Shown one piece after another: positions 51,368 through 61,319 of a stretch of DNA of 64,000 nt; position 1 is the first letter of the stretch; every line of letters starts with the position of its first letter. The notes beneath the pieces were generated by a model that saw nothing but the letters and a program-made list of their open reading frames with translations, ran no database searches and was not told the origin of the DNA. Position numbers and translations under genes: made by a program. Source of the DNA: an uncultured Prevotellaceae bacterium (lineage in GTDB: Bacteria; Bacteroidota; Bacteroidia; Bacteroidales; Bacteroidaceae); NCBI GenBank assembly GCA_900316985.1, contig ONFE01000001.1, positions 62,001 through 126,000 of the forward strand, given 5' to 3'.

Positions 51368-54300
51368 TTACTGTTTTACTTTGATAACCATAGCCTTTGC
51401 ACGGGCAGTATATTCCGGCGAATAGGCACATTGAACGGTACAGATGCCTGTTTGATAGGTGCCGGCACGGTCCACGTAGTAATCAGTCTCAATCACGTGC
51501 TTACCCTTGCGCATACAGTCGAAATAATAATGTGTAGCATTATCCTTAGGAGCCGTATAGTAGCCCCAGTGGTAACCACTCAACTGGCGGATGGGCTCCA
51601 GACAGGCAGCACGCTTGTCGATAAGCTGTACGAAATCATAGTCGCGCTCAGCCTCAATGGTCAGGCGGATGGTGATTTTATCACCGACTTTCAGTTCGCG
51701 GTTGCCGCCGATGATTTCACGCGTCACTTTCAGACCGCTGGAAGCATCGTCCACGTCTGTTACCGGCTGCATGAACTGCAGATAGAGCGCGCCCCAACTG
51801 GTTTCTTCCGAGGTCTTTTCAGCCGTGAATACAGCATCCTTCACCTGTCCCATCGTTGCCATATCGTTCACGACTGTCTTCACATAGCCCAGTCCTGCCG
51901 TAGCCTTCGGGGCATCAATCTCCTTACCGTTGATTTTCAGGGTCGTTGGTTCCTGGGCAGCCAGGATTCCAGAACGCCCATTCAGGAAAGCGAAGATGGC
52001 GTTGACGCTGTTGATGGGCGTATCCCATGCCTGCGTGCGTTTCTCCGTCAGGAGCCAGCGGCGCATCTCGTTGATATTCTTATCATCAGCAGGATTTACA
52101 ATCTGCAGGGCTTCGATGACAGCCGTCTGTGTAGGTATGCGATAATCACACCAACTGTAACCGGCACGTGGGGTATCATAATAGCGGCCTTTCTCTTCGG
52201 TATAGACCGTGTATTCCATCAGACTCTGGAGATACTCGGCGGCTTTCTGCTGCTGTCCATTCTTGAACAGTACGACAGACATCAGCGCCTTGGCATACAT
52301 GCTCTGCGTACGAATCTGGTCTTCAAGATGTTTCATCAGATATTCCCAAGCCATCGTCTCATCACCGGAGAGCTTACGCTCACCCACGGCACAGAGGTAT
52401 ACCCATTGCAGCGCGTGTGAATTATGGATATAAACAGGTTTCTTTTCCTTCTCGCGCTGCTTCATTTCCTTCACTTCCTTCACCACGATCTTACTGAGAT
52501 ACTCGTAAGCATCATCAAGCAACCGCTTGGTATCACGGTTGTTAGAAGTGAGCAAGTTCAGACGGGTAAGGAACTCTATCACCTCTGCGGTCATCACCGG
52601 CGAACCGTCCATTCCCTTCCACCATGAGAAGGAACCGTCATAATTCTGAAGTTTCTTCAAACCCGTCAAAGCCTTATCCAACTGATAGTTGAGCGTATTC
52701 TCGTTGAAGAAATTGGAAAGAGCCTTCTTCTGTTCGCTCTCCTTTTGGGCATCATATACCCATGGCGTCTCATCGAGCATCAATGTCTTGAGTTCCTGAT
52801 TCTTCTCAAGAGCACTCTGCATAGAACTGCCATTGCCCGACTCCTGCTGCCACTGGGCGATAACGCTCTTCATGCGAGGACTCTGATTGAGGATGTACTT
52901 ACCCAAAGAATTGGCATAGTAGGCGGCAGCCAAAGAGATGGCATTCTCATCGGAAACGTTGCTGACGAACGGCAGCGACTGCACCATCAGCCATGCGGGA
53001 GAGTTGGTGTATTCCACGGTCAGACGTGCGGGTTGCTGTGCCGTTGCCTTAGAAGGTACGAGCGTCGAGAGTGGGATTTCCTTAGTGCCAGGCGTATTCT
53101 GGGTGAATGGAACAGTATTCATCACCTGCTCCTTATTGGGGAGCACAGGCAGATAATGCTGCTCGCCATCGCTGAAATTCTTGCCTTCAGCCATGACGCG
53201 GCAAATCAAGAGAGACTGATTGTCATTCGTTACGCTCTCTGCGATGTCGAAGGTCGCGGATGTCGTTTCATTGGCTTTCACGGAGAAGGGAGCCGTCTTT
53301 TCATAGATTACCTTCTCAGTCTCTGGATCCAGAAGTTGCATCTTTGCCGTTCCGCTGACCAGATGGTCGGTGGTATTCATGATACGGGTACTGATGGTGG
53401 CGGCATCTCCTTCGCGGATGAAGCGAGGTGCATTAGGCTGTACCATCACATCCTTCTTGGCAACGGTCTCGTTCTCGAAGATGGCATTATTCATCTGCTG
53501 GTCGTGAGCCAGTCCGATGAAACGCCAGGTGGTGACGCTTTCCGGCAACGTAAATTTCAGGGAAACGATTCCCTTTGCATCCGTCTCCACGGACGGATAG
53601 AAGAAGGCCGTCTCATTCAGATTTTCTCGAAGCTGTACCGTGGAAGACGATGACGTTTCATCGGGAGCTGCTTCATCCGACACATCCTTCCGCCGTGCCA
53701 CCATAGCGTCAACCTCAGCGGCCTCTTCCGCCATTTCCATTACCGCACCATTCCTTGCACGGGTATCCATACCCTTGGCCATTGCCATGGGAGCAGCCTC
53801 TGCCCTCATCAAACGATGACGATACATCATCACCTCGCCGCCTCTCAGATAGAAATCGCTGGAGAAGCGGGAGAAATCCCAGCCTTTGGTCTTCAGTTCA
53901 TCCCACGATTTCGCTCCACCGGCACTCATGCTCCTGGTATCTTCCCACATCCAATAGGAAGAGGGCAGATTCTGATAGAGGTTAAGCGAGAGGTTCCAAT
54001 GGTGGGGATATATTTGGTCAAGACTCTTGTCGAAGAGTGTAGCCAACAGTTGCGCCTTGGCCGGAGTCCCGTCAGGATGAGTGATCTGCAAGGTCCATGT
54101 CTCCTGCTGTCCGGGTGTCAGACGGTCGCGGAAGGTTGTCCACTTCGTAATGAGCCGCTTGTCGGGTAACGGCTTGCGGATAGTGGCCCTGTGGGTGTAC
54201 ATCCTGCTGTTCTTCACCCAGGCAAAGGTAAGCAACAGACCGCTGCCGTAAGATTCCTTGTAGATATAATCGAAACGGCGATTGCTGTCGGAAAGACGGA

Positions 54301-56782
54301 AAGAGCCATGATCCAGTTCCTTATTGCCGGAGAATACGGAATAGAACACCGTGACATTCTCGTCGGAAGAACCGATAACCAAGTTCACAGGCTTATTCCC
54401 GAACTCTTCTGTGCTCTGATAGAACCAGTCAGACGTCTTGACGGGAGGACGTTTGTCATCCAAAGAGAACACGACGAAGCTGCGCTCCAGGGAATCCTCC
54501 CCGCAGAAAGCCTTCAGCAGATGGCTGCCGGAAGCCAAGTTGCTGAAGCCGTATTTATTGTCCTTCGCCGAAATGTCAGTATTTGCCTTGACTTTATACT
54601 CCTGCTTTCCATCGATGGTATAGGTGATGTCGCCATCAATCTCTTCACCCATGGCATTTCTCCTACTGAAGCGCACGGTCTTCAGCTTACCCTTCTCCAC
54701 CTTTTCTGGCAAGTCCACATCGATGGAAGTCGGACGGGTACCTATGGGAATGAACATGCTGCCTTCGCGACTCTCGCCAGCCTGATCAGTCACATCAGCC
54801 TTCACCATGAAGTGATAATAACGTGCAGACCAACTGTCGTCATTCTCGAGAATCAACGGAACGGGAACCATGAAAGCGCCGTCGCCATCAGTCTCAAGTT
54901 CTCCGTCGGAGATCTCCGTGGGATTCTCACGCTGGTACCATCCCCAGTACCTACGTTGACGCTCCACCTTGTATTTCACCTTGGCGCCCTGAACGGGTAC
55001 ACCGGCAAAACTCTTGGCTACGCCCCTAACCATCAGCGTGTCGCCAGCCTTATAGGAGGTCTTCACTTCGTCAAACGTGACCTCATACGTAGGACGCTTG
55101 TACTCTTCCACCCGGATGGTCCTGTAACCGCCGTCATGATCTGTGCGTAGGGTGAACTGTCCCGTGAGTCCTGTAGTCGGCAAATCGAAATCGGCGGAAG
55201 CCGCTCCATAGCTGTCGGTCGTGAGTTCCTTTTTCGCCACTTCCTTTCCATTGGCATCCCTGAGGATGAGGGTGAAAGGCACATCCGGACGAACGCTTGT
55301 ATCCACGCCTTTACGTGTCACATAAGCCAGAATTGAAGCATGTACCGTCTGTCCAGGCCTGTAGAGCATACGGTCGGTATAGATGTTCACCTGATTGTCA
55401 GTGGAACGGGGTTCATTATAGTCATACCTGTTCCAGCCAAAGTCGCACACAGGCATGAACTTGTCTTCTGAAGTATAGGCGCGGTAGGAATCGGGATGCT
55501 CCTTACCGTTCCAGATGTACTCGCCCTTCTCGTTGACTGTCACAGTATTGGTCACGGCTTTCTTCCCGCGGCTGGCTTCATGCTTGAATTCCAGCTTTGC
55601 ACCGGACACGGGAGCTCCCGTCGTGGCATCCACCACGATGTAGCGCCGCTCGCCATTGGGGATATCCTCGGAGATGACCGTGATATTGCTGACGTTATAA
55701 TATAAGGTGTCGGGCTGTATCTCTGAATCACTGGTCGTGAACTCGATGCAATAACGTCCCAACGGAAGCTTCGGGATATTCATCGTGTCGCGGAATATCT
55801 CATAGTTCTGTTTCCCTTCATAGCGATGGGTCTGACTGTCCACCTCTTTCTTCGACTTGTCGTTCCAGATCCGCATCTTAATCCATTGGAGATTGCGGAT
55901 ATTGCTGAACTTCACCTCGCAGGTCTGCGAAGGGTTGCTTAGCCGACGGCCTATATATACATTGTATTGCGGACAAGTGAGCCGCTGCTTCAGGTTCCGG
56001 AAGTAATTGGCATTACGGTAGTTGGGCCACGTATTCAGGGCATAGTCGGCATAGGCCAGTTTCTCGCCGGTATTGTAGATGCGGCCGATTTTACTCTCTG
56101 CCAGATAACCGCACTCAGGCAGGTCCTTATAGCGTTCTATCAGCGAGTCTATATCCTCATACATCTTATGGGCCAGCAGCATCGCGGCAACACGCCTGCC
56201 TTCACCATCATAATAGTCGTGCATCAGCCGGTTGGCTTCCCAATAGCCGTGGTCTGCCGCACACATTCCCAGGAGTGAGAGCAGATCGTGGTTATAGATC
56301 TCGCTGTCCACGCCTTTCTCCACCAGGGGAGCAAAACGTCCTGCGGGTGTCTTGGCCAGGAGCTTCACGTCCTGAAAAACTTTCTTGTAATGGGCGTTGG
56401 CTTTCTCGCCCCTTTCATCGCCGAGAGCGTAATTATTCTTATATGCCACAGCCGCCACGGTATGCATCACAGCCCCGTAGGCGGCATCCTTCTTCTCCGC
56501 AGCCAGCGTCTGTTTCTCCAGACGTTCCATCACGGGAGTCAACGAGTCGGGGGAGATTTCCATCTGGAGGTTCGCATGCCTCAGCTGAGCTTTCAGCAAC
56601 TGTCCGTACTCCTTTCCCTTCTGGGCTTTCTTCACGATGGTCTCCATTATTTCCATCTGTTTCCTAGGCAAATCCTTACGGGCGGCTTCATCTGCCTGCT
56701 TCCATAATTCATCATAGCCTTGTGCGGAAAGTGATGAGGCTGACAAAAGCATGGTCATAAGTATTAGTAAATGCTTAATCAT
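51368..56782 (-). CDS. Alpha-2-macroglobulin family protein (1804 residues)
   Basis: A giant exported protein. Signal peptide at 1-21 (LSASSLSAQ); helical N-terminal region (to about 250); MG2-type domain near 465 (VNIYTDRMLYRPGQTVHAS); further Ig-like domains; a Met/Ala/Glu-rich bait-like stretch (about 990-1045). Then the A2M domain (about 1055-1145, with FTLPESVTTWRFIGLAHDQ), a helical toroid (about 1260-1560) and a receptor-binding-like end. I find no CxEQ thioester, so covalent trapping is not expected. Bacterial A2Ms act as periplasmic protease traps; the surface location here is inferred. It precedes the DUF1573 gene on the same strand. Confidence 0.9.
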   Translation of the reverse strand: MIKHLLILMTMLLSASSLSAQGYDELWKQADEAARKDLPRKQMEIMETIVKKAQKGKEYGQLLKAQLRHANLQMEISPDSLTPVMERLEKQTLAAEKKDAAYGAVMHTVAAVAYKNNYALGDERGEKANAHYKKVFQDVKLLAKTPAGRFAPLVEKGVDSEIYNHDLLSLLGMCAADHGYWEANRLMHDYYDGEGRRVAAMLLAHKMYEDIDSLIERYKDLPECGYLAESKIGRIYNTGEKLAYADYALNTWPNYRNANYFRNLKQRLTCPQYNVYIGRRLSNPSQTCEVKFSNIRNLQWIKMRIWNDKSKKEVDSQTHRYEGKQNYEIFRDTMNIPKLPLGRYCIEFTTSDSEIQPDTLYYNVSNITVISEDIPNGERRYIVVDATTGAPVSGAKLEFKHEASRGKKAVTNTVTVNEKGEYIWNGKEHPDSYRAYTSEDKFMPVCDFGWNRYDYNEPRSTDNQVNIYTDRMLYRPGQTVHASILAYVTRKGVDTSVRPDVPFTLILRDANGKEVAKKELTTDSYGAASADFDLPTTGLTGQFTLRTDHDGGYRTIRVEEYKRPTYEVTFDEVKTSYKAGDTLMVRGVAKSFAGVPVQGAKVKYKVERQRRYWGWYQRENPTEISDGELETDGDGAFMVPVPLILENDDSWSARYYHFMVKADVTDQAGESREGSMFIPIGTRPTSIDVDLPEKVEKGKLKTVRFSRRNAMGEEIDGDITYTIDGKQEYKVKANTDISAKDNKYGFSNLASGSHLLKAFCGEDSLERSFVVFSLDDKRPPVKTSDWFYQSTEEFGNKPVNLVIGSSDENVTVFYSVFSGNKELDHGSFRLSDSNRRFDYIYKESYGSGLLLTFAWVKNSRMYTHRATIRKPLPDKRLITKWTTFRDRLTPGQQETWTLQITHPDGTPAKAQLLATLFDKSLDQIYPHHWNLSLNLYQNLPSSYWMWEDTRSMSAGGAKSWDELKTKGWDFSRFSSDFYLRGGEVMMYRHRLMRAEAAPMAMAKGMDTRARNGAVMEMAEEAAEVDAMVARRKDVSDEAAPDETSSSSTVQLRENLNETAFFYPSVETDAKGIVSLKFTLPESVTTWRFIGLAHDQQMNNAIFENETVAKKDVMVQPNAPRFIREGDAATISTRIMNTTDHLVSGTAKMQLLDPETEKVIYEKTAPFSVKANETTSATFDIAESVTNDNQSLLICRVMAEGKNFSDGEQHYLPVLPNKEQVMNTVPFTQNTPGTKEIPLSTLVPSKATAQQPARLTVEYTNSPAWLMVQSLPFVSNVSDENAISLAAAYYANSLGKYILNQSPRMKSVIAQWQQESGNGSSMQSALEKNQELKTLMLDETPWVYDAQKESEQKKALSNFFNENTLNYQLDKALTGLKKLQNYDGSFSWWKGMDGSPVMTAEVIEFLTRLNLLTSNNRDTKRLLDDAYEYLSKIVVKEVKEMKQREKEKKPVYIHNSHALQWVYLCAVGERKLSGDETMAWEYLMKHLEDQIRTQSMYAKALMSVVLFKNGQQQKAAEYLQSLMEYTVYTEEKGRYYDTPRAGYSWCDYRIPTQTAVIEALQIVNPADDKNINEMRRWLLTEKRTQAWDTPINSVNAIFAFLNGRSGILAAQEPTTLKINGKEIDAPKATAGLGYVKTVVNDMATMGQVKDAVFTAEKTSEETSWGALYLQFMQPVTDVDDASSGLKVTREIIGGNRELKVGDKITIRLTIEAERDYDFVQLIDKRAACLEPIRQLSGYHWGYYTAPKDNATHYYFDCMRKGKHVIETDYYVDRAGTYQTGICTVQCAYSPEYTARAKAMVIKVKQ

Positions 56783-56823
56783 TATTCATGTAAATTAAAT
56801 CCACTTTGCAAAGTATTACCATG

Positions 56824-56831
56824 CAAAGATA
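56824..56831 (-). promoter_or_regulatory. TATCTTTG -7 element, alpha-2-macroglobulin gene
   Basis: Reverse-strand TAnnTTTG match 41 nt before the start at 56782. Confidence 0.65.
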
Positions 56832-56947
56832 CAAAAAATTCCCAATACGTACAAATCCCTAAATCTATTTAAGACCATTTTCATTTTATTATTAGTAAAA
56901 TACTATTAAAAAGCAAAATAGTATCGGGAAATTGAGCGGAAAATCAT

Positions 56948-56955
56948 TATCTTTG
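56948..56955 (+). promoter_or_regulatory. TATCTTTG -7 element, cellobiose phosphorylase locus
   Basis: A TAnnTTTG match 32 nt before the ATG at 56988. Confidence 0.65.
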
Positions 56956-57220
56956 CAGTCGGAATAATCAATTTTAACCTTTTATATATGAACAACAAGA
57001 CCTACGGACATTTCGACGACGCACATCGCGAATATGTCATCACCGATCCCCAGACGCCCTGGCCCTGGATCAACTACCTGGGCAACGAGGACTTCTTCTC
57101 CCTGATTTCCAATACCGCCGGCGGCTACTCGTTCTTCAAGGACGCCAAGTTCCGCCGCATCACGCGCTACCGCTACAACGGCGTGCCCATGGACAACGGC
57201 GGACGATATTTCTATATTGT

Positions 57221-57255
57221 AGAGGAGAGAGGAGAGAGTAAAGAGGAGAGAATCG
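57221..57255. repeat. Five-copy 7-bp array inside the cellobiose phosphorylase frame
   Basis: AGAGGAG, AGAGGAG, AGAGTAA, AGAGGAG, AGAATCG. It encodes the Glu/Arg-rich loop [10 protein letters not shown] in a gene that otherwise uses C-ending codons. Confidence 0.8.
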
Positions 57256-58561
57256 TCTGGAATCCCGGATGGAAACCCTGCAAGACGCCCCTCGACAGCT
57301 ACGAGTGCCGCCACGGCATGAGCTACACCCGCATCACGGGCCAGAAGAACGGCGTGGAGGCCTCGGTGCTCTTCTTCGTTCCCCTGAAGAAATGGTGCGA
57401 GGTGCAGAAACTCACGCTCAAGAACCTCACCGGCGAGACCAAGCGCCTGAAGCTGTTCTCGTTCGCCGAGTGGTGCCTCTGGAACGCTGCCACCGACATG
57501 GAGAACTTTCAGCGCAACTTCTCTACGGGCGAGGTCGAGATTGACGGCTCCGTCATCTATCACAAGACCGAATACAAGGAGCGCCGCAACCACTATGCCT
57601 ACTATAGCGTGAACGTTCCCATTCAGGGATTCGACACCGACCGCGAGTCGTTCGTCGGTCTCTACAACGAGTTTGCCAACCCCGACGCCGTGATGGAAGG
57701 CCGTCCCCGCAACTCGGTGGCCCACGGATGGAGCCCCATCGCCTCCCACTACATCGAGGTGGATGGGTTACGTGGAACAGCCGCAGGAAGAGAAATATGC
57801 AGAGAAGACGCCCGGACTGATCACCTCGCTTGGCGACCTCGACCGTACCTTTATAAATAAGGTAAGAGCCCAGCAGACCATTGCCGAGTTCAATACCGTG
57901 GAGAAAGTTGACAAGGCTTTTGCCGAACTCGCTAGGTTCTGGGACGACCTGCTCGACCGCTACACCGTGAAGACCGGCAACGAGAGCCTCGACCGCATGG
58001 TCAACATCTGGAACCAGTACCAGTGCATGGTGACGTTCAACTTCTCGCGCTCGGCCTCGTTCTTCGAGAGCGGCGTGGGCCGCGGCATGGGTTTCCGCGA
58101 CTCCAACCAAGACCTTGTGGGCTTTGTTCATCAGATTCCTTCTCGCGCCCGTGAGCGTATCATCGACATCGCCTCCACGCAGTTCCCCGACGGCGGATTC
58201 AACGACGACCCTTGCTGGCTCATCTTCGGAACTGTGGCCTATATCAAGGAGACCGGCGACTTCTCCATCCTCGACGAGATGGTGCCCTTCGACAACCAGC
58301 CCGGCTCTGAGGTCACGCTCTTCGACCATCTGCGCATCTCGTTCAACCACGTCGTGGAGAACCTTGGTCCCCACAAGCTTCCGCTCATCGGACGCGCCGA
58401 CTGGAACGACTGCCTCAACCTGAACTGTTTCTCGTGGGATCCCAACGAGAGTTTCCAGACCACCGAGAACAACAGCGTGGGCTCCAAGGCCGAGTCGCTC
58501 ATGATTGCCGGCCTCTTCGTGGTCTGCGGCAAGGATTATGTGGAGCTTTGTCAGCAACTGT

Positions 58562-58597
58562 CTAGTAAAACTAGTAATACTAGTCAATCTAGTATCT
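58562..58597. repeat. Four-copy 9-bp array (CTAGT) inside the cellobiose phosphorylase frame
   Basis: CTAGTAAAA, CTAGTAATA, CTAGTCAAT, CTAGTATCT. It encodes a Ser/Thr/Asn-rich loop ([14 protein letters not shown]). CTAG is otherwise rare around here. Confidence 0.85.
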
Positions 58598-59411
58598 ACT
58601 CCGCCGAGGCCGCCCGTGCCCAGAAGGAAATCGACGCCATGATTGCCGCCGTAAAGAAAGACGGATGGGACGGCGAGTGGTATCTGCGCGCCTACGACTT
58701 CTACGGCAACAAGATTGGTTCCCACGAGAACGAGGAAGGCAAGATCTTCATCGAGTCGCAGGGATGGTGCGCCATGGCTGGCATCGGACAGGAAGAAGGA
58801 ATGGTGGACCGCGCCCTCGACTCCTGCAAGAAATATCTCGACTCCGAGCATGGCATGGTGCTCAACAATCCCGCCTTCACCACCTATCATGTGGAGATGG
58901 GCGAAATCAGCTGCCACAACAACCCATGGGTCATCATCGGCGACACCGTGGCTGCCCGCGGCAACGACGCCTGGGAACTCTATCAGAAGATTTCGCCCGT
59001 ATTCATCAAGGACCAGACGCTCCATAAGGTGGAGCCATACGTGAACTGTCAGATGGTGGCCGGTAAGGACGCCGCCCGTCCTGGCGAGGGCAAGAACTCG
59101 TGGCTCACGGGTACCGCCGCCTGGATGTGGCTCACCGCCTCGCAGTACATTCTCGGCATCAAGCCCACCTACGACGGCCTGCTCATCGACCCCTGCGTAC
59201 CGCAGACCGCCCATGAATACACCGTGAAGCGCAAGTTCCGCGGCGGTGAGTACCTCATCACCATCAAGAACCCCGACGGCGTACAGAAGGGCATTCGCCA
59301 GCTCATCGTCGACGGTCAGCCTGTCAGCGGTAACATTGTGCCAGCGGCTGAAGGCAAGCACACCGTAGAAGTGACGATGGGATAAGAGATATATTCTGCT
59401 TACCTAATAAA

Positions 59412-59452
59412 AATGCGGCATTCGGATCATCCCGTTTGCCGCATTCTTTTTA
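59412..59452 (+). terminator. Intrinsic terminator of the cellobiose phosphorylase locus
   Basis: AATGCGGCA and TGCCGCATT form a 9-bp stem with a 16-nt loop, followed by CTTTTTAT. Confidence 0.9.
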
Positions 59453-59459
59453 TCAGTTA

Positions 59460-59852
59460 TTATCTCCTTTCGAAATACAACTTGCGGTCGTCAATCTTCC
59501 ACACCATACGGGATTTGGTGAGTCTGACGATTTCATATTCGGGTGCTCCTGTGGCACAGAAGTCTGTCCAAAGCACCTTTATATGTCTTCCGCCATTTGT
59601 GAGAAGATAGTGCTGTTCTAATTGATGGTCTCCCGAAAAGACATCAGAGACTTCTACCAAGCAGGTTCCCGTCGTTGGTGATGTCGCATGGAAAGTGTAA
59701 TAGACAATGCCTTCACTCACCACATGGGGTTCATAAACTTCTAGCCATCGGCCTTCCAGACAATCCGGTTCTACCGCATACAGTTCATCGTCTGAGGAGC
59801 AGGCTCCCAACATACATGCTGCGAACAGCATCCAAACAATTCTTGTCTTCAT
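59460..59852 (-). CDS. Small lipoprotein of unknown function
   Basis: A 130-residue predicted lipoprotein. The leader ends LGACSSDDE (Cys near residue 18). The body is beta-rich (WLEVYEPHVVSEGIVYYTFHA, HYLLTNGGRHIKVLW, a C-terminal VWKIDDRKLYFERR), suggesting a small barrel. The leader is nearly the same as that of the serpin next to it (LGACSSSES). It follows the serpin stop by 1 nt, so the two are co-expressed. ATG 59852 gives the leader; a longer frame would run into the serpin. Confidence 0.75.
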   Translation of the reverse strand: MKTRIVWMLFAACMLGACSSDDELYAVEPDCLEGRWLEVYEPHVVSEGIVYYTFHATSPTTGTCLVEVSDVFSGDHQLEQHYLLTNGGRHIKVLWTDFCATGAPEYEIVRLTKSRMVWKIDDRKLYFERR

Positions 59853-59853
59853 T

Positions 59854-61152
59854 TTATTTCCCCATGAATTCACCGACAAAGAGTATGACTCCCGACGACT
59901 GTTCATGAATGACATAGACAAACGGACGGTTGGCATGGAATGTGGCCTTGGGCGGTTCCTGTGTGTCACCTCCAGCAGACGTAAAATTAACTCCCGCTAT
60001 AGTGACGGCAGCAGCTTCTGAGCCCTCTTCGTTTACCTTGATCTTTGCTTTCTGCTTCATCATACAGATATAAAGATTTCCATTTTCACACATATTCGAG
60101 ATTTCAGCGCTGTTTCCATCAAAGGCCCGACGTATGCCCATACCCTTGAGCAACTCTATCAGTCCTCCTGCATCATCCGTATCGAATGCCGTCTCGAAGC
60201 GTGGCAGCTTCAAATCCACGGCATATCTACGAGCCTCCCGGAGGGGATTCTTCAGAAAGTCGGTGGACCATCCCGACGCAGCCAGACTGCTGATGACGTC
60301 GTCGGTGGTCTTACCATCTTCTGGCAACATGACCGTCATCATCCATTGCCCGTTGCCGTATGGAATGGAAACAGCTGCATACTGGTCGTTACGGAGATAA
60401 TTCATATAAACATTCTGATGCATCAGCGGCACGCGTGTTTCTCCGTCGGGCGTAGTGAAGGTCTCTTCCCGCGTTTCATTCTTCTCGAACATCGATGCCC
60501 ATTCAGCCTTGAAATAGATGGCATTGAGCAGATAACTTACCGTTCGCGGTTCAACTCGTTCCAGAATGGTCGGAATCATCCCGCGGGTCTTCTCATCGCA
60601 CCACCCATTAATCCTGCCGAGCGTCGACGATGAACTGAAGTCGAGGGCCTCAGCCTTGGCATCATAATAGTTGGCCATGTCCTGCTGAAACTGCTTTCTC
60701 AGCTGGTACTTATCGTTCACGAAGATAGCATTAGCAATATTCAGCTGCACCTTTTCGTCCACATGCGGCAGATTGTCGATAAGGTTCTTGCAATAGTCGT
60801 TCACGGCCTGGATGCCGCCCTTGTGGAAGCCCAACGTCTGCTCCAATTCCTGCTCGGTGGTGCCCGTGGCGCCATCGTTCACCATACTTAATACGTATGT
60901 GATACTCAGGGGCGAACAGACAATACTCCGGTTCTTCATCTTCCCGTTCAGCGACTGGAAGAAATTCAGCGTGAAAGCGTTGTTGTCGTTGGCAAACACC
61001 GTCTGCTCCGCTGTCAGCCGTACCGGTTTCACCTCCTGATACATGTTCACATACTTCGGTTCACCTGCTTCCTCAATCGACTCCGACGAAGAACAGGCTC
61101 CCAGCATACTGCCTAACAGAAGGGCTGCAATCAGAAATTTCGTTTGTTTCAT
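59854..61152 (-). CDS. Lipoprotein serpin (serine protease inhibitor)
   Basis: A 432-residue serpin anchored as a lipoprotein (lipobox MLGACSSSE, Cys near 20). Core serpin signatures: SPLSITYVLSMVNDGATG, NAIFVND, LLNAIYFKAEW, and the C-terminal NRPFVYVIHEQSSGVILFVGEF. The hinge is KVNEEGSEAAAVT, Ala-rich as in inhibitory serpins. Counting 17 from the hinge Glu puts P1-P1' at Thr-Ser (NFTS), but the loop from there to the NRPF motif is about 8 residues longer than in alpha-1-antitrypsin, so P1 is uncertain. Target proteases unknown. Confidence 0.93.
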   Translation of the reverse strand: MKQTKFLIAALLLGSMLGACSSSESIEEAGEPKYVNMYQEVKPVRLTAEQTVFANDNNAFTLNFFQSLNGKMKNRSIVCSPLSITYVLSMVNDGATGTTEQELEQTLGFHKGGIQAVNDYCKNLIDNLPHVDEKVQLNIANAIFVNDKYQLRKQFQQDMANYYDAKAEALDFSSSSTLGRINGWCDEKTRGMIPTILERVEPRTVSYLLNAIYFKAEWASMFEKNETREETFTTPDGETRVPLMHQNVYMNYLRNDQYAAVSIPYGNGQWMMTVMLPEDGKTTDDVISSLAASGWSTDFLKNPLREARRYAVDLKLPRFETAFDTDDAGGLIELLKGMGIRRAFDGNSAEISNMCENGNLYICMMKQKAKIKVNEEGSEAAAVTIAGVNFTSAGGDTQEPPKATFHANRPFVYVIHEQSSGVILFVGEFMGK

Positions 61153-61319
61153 ATCTATTTTGATTATGGTTTATTTGCTGCCTATAAAACCAAATAATCG
61201 CGGAATCTTGTATGGCTTAATGTTAAAACTACTACCCCAAAAGGTTAACAAATCTAAAAGTCCCGTTTTTCATACAAGATTTTGTAATTTCGTTGTTTCA
61301 TAAGCAGAAGACATCTTAA

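Larger units (their letters stand above)
56988..59385 (+). pseudogene. GH94 cellobiose phosphorylase, interrupted by a frameshifting deletion
   Basis: Two frames together match a GH94 phosphorylase (cellobiose + Pi to glucose-1-P + glucose). Frame one (56988 to about 57762) gives the N-terminal domain: [56 protein letters not shown], up to [11 protein letters not shown]. Frame two (57763-59385, 540 residues) resumes at [12 protein letters not shown] and holds the catalytic domain with the general-acid Asp in [13 protein letters not shown]. About a dozen codons of the usual linker are missing at 57757-57765, and the net loss shifts the frame. It could be a real deletion or an assembly error; either part alone should be inactive. 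Two word arrays lie inside the frame. GC is higher than in neighbours. Confidence 0.85.

Noticed and set aside
57553-59361. A 602-residue minus-strand frame
   Set aside because: It is antisense to the cellobiose phosphorylase catalytic domain, whose C-ending codons suppress stops on the other strand. The sense frame has clear GH94 motifs.
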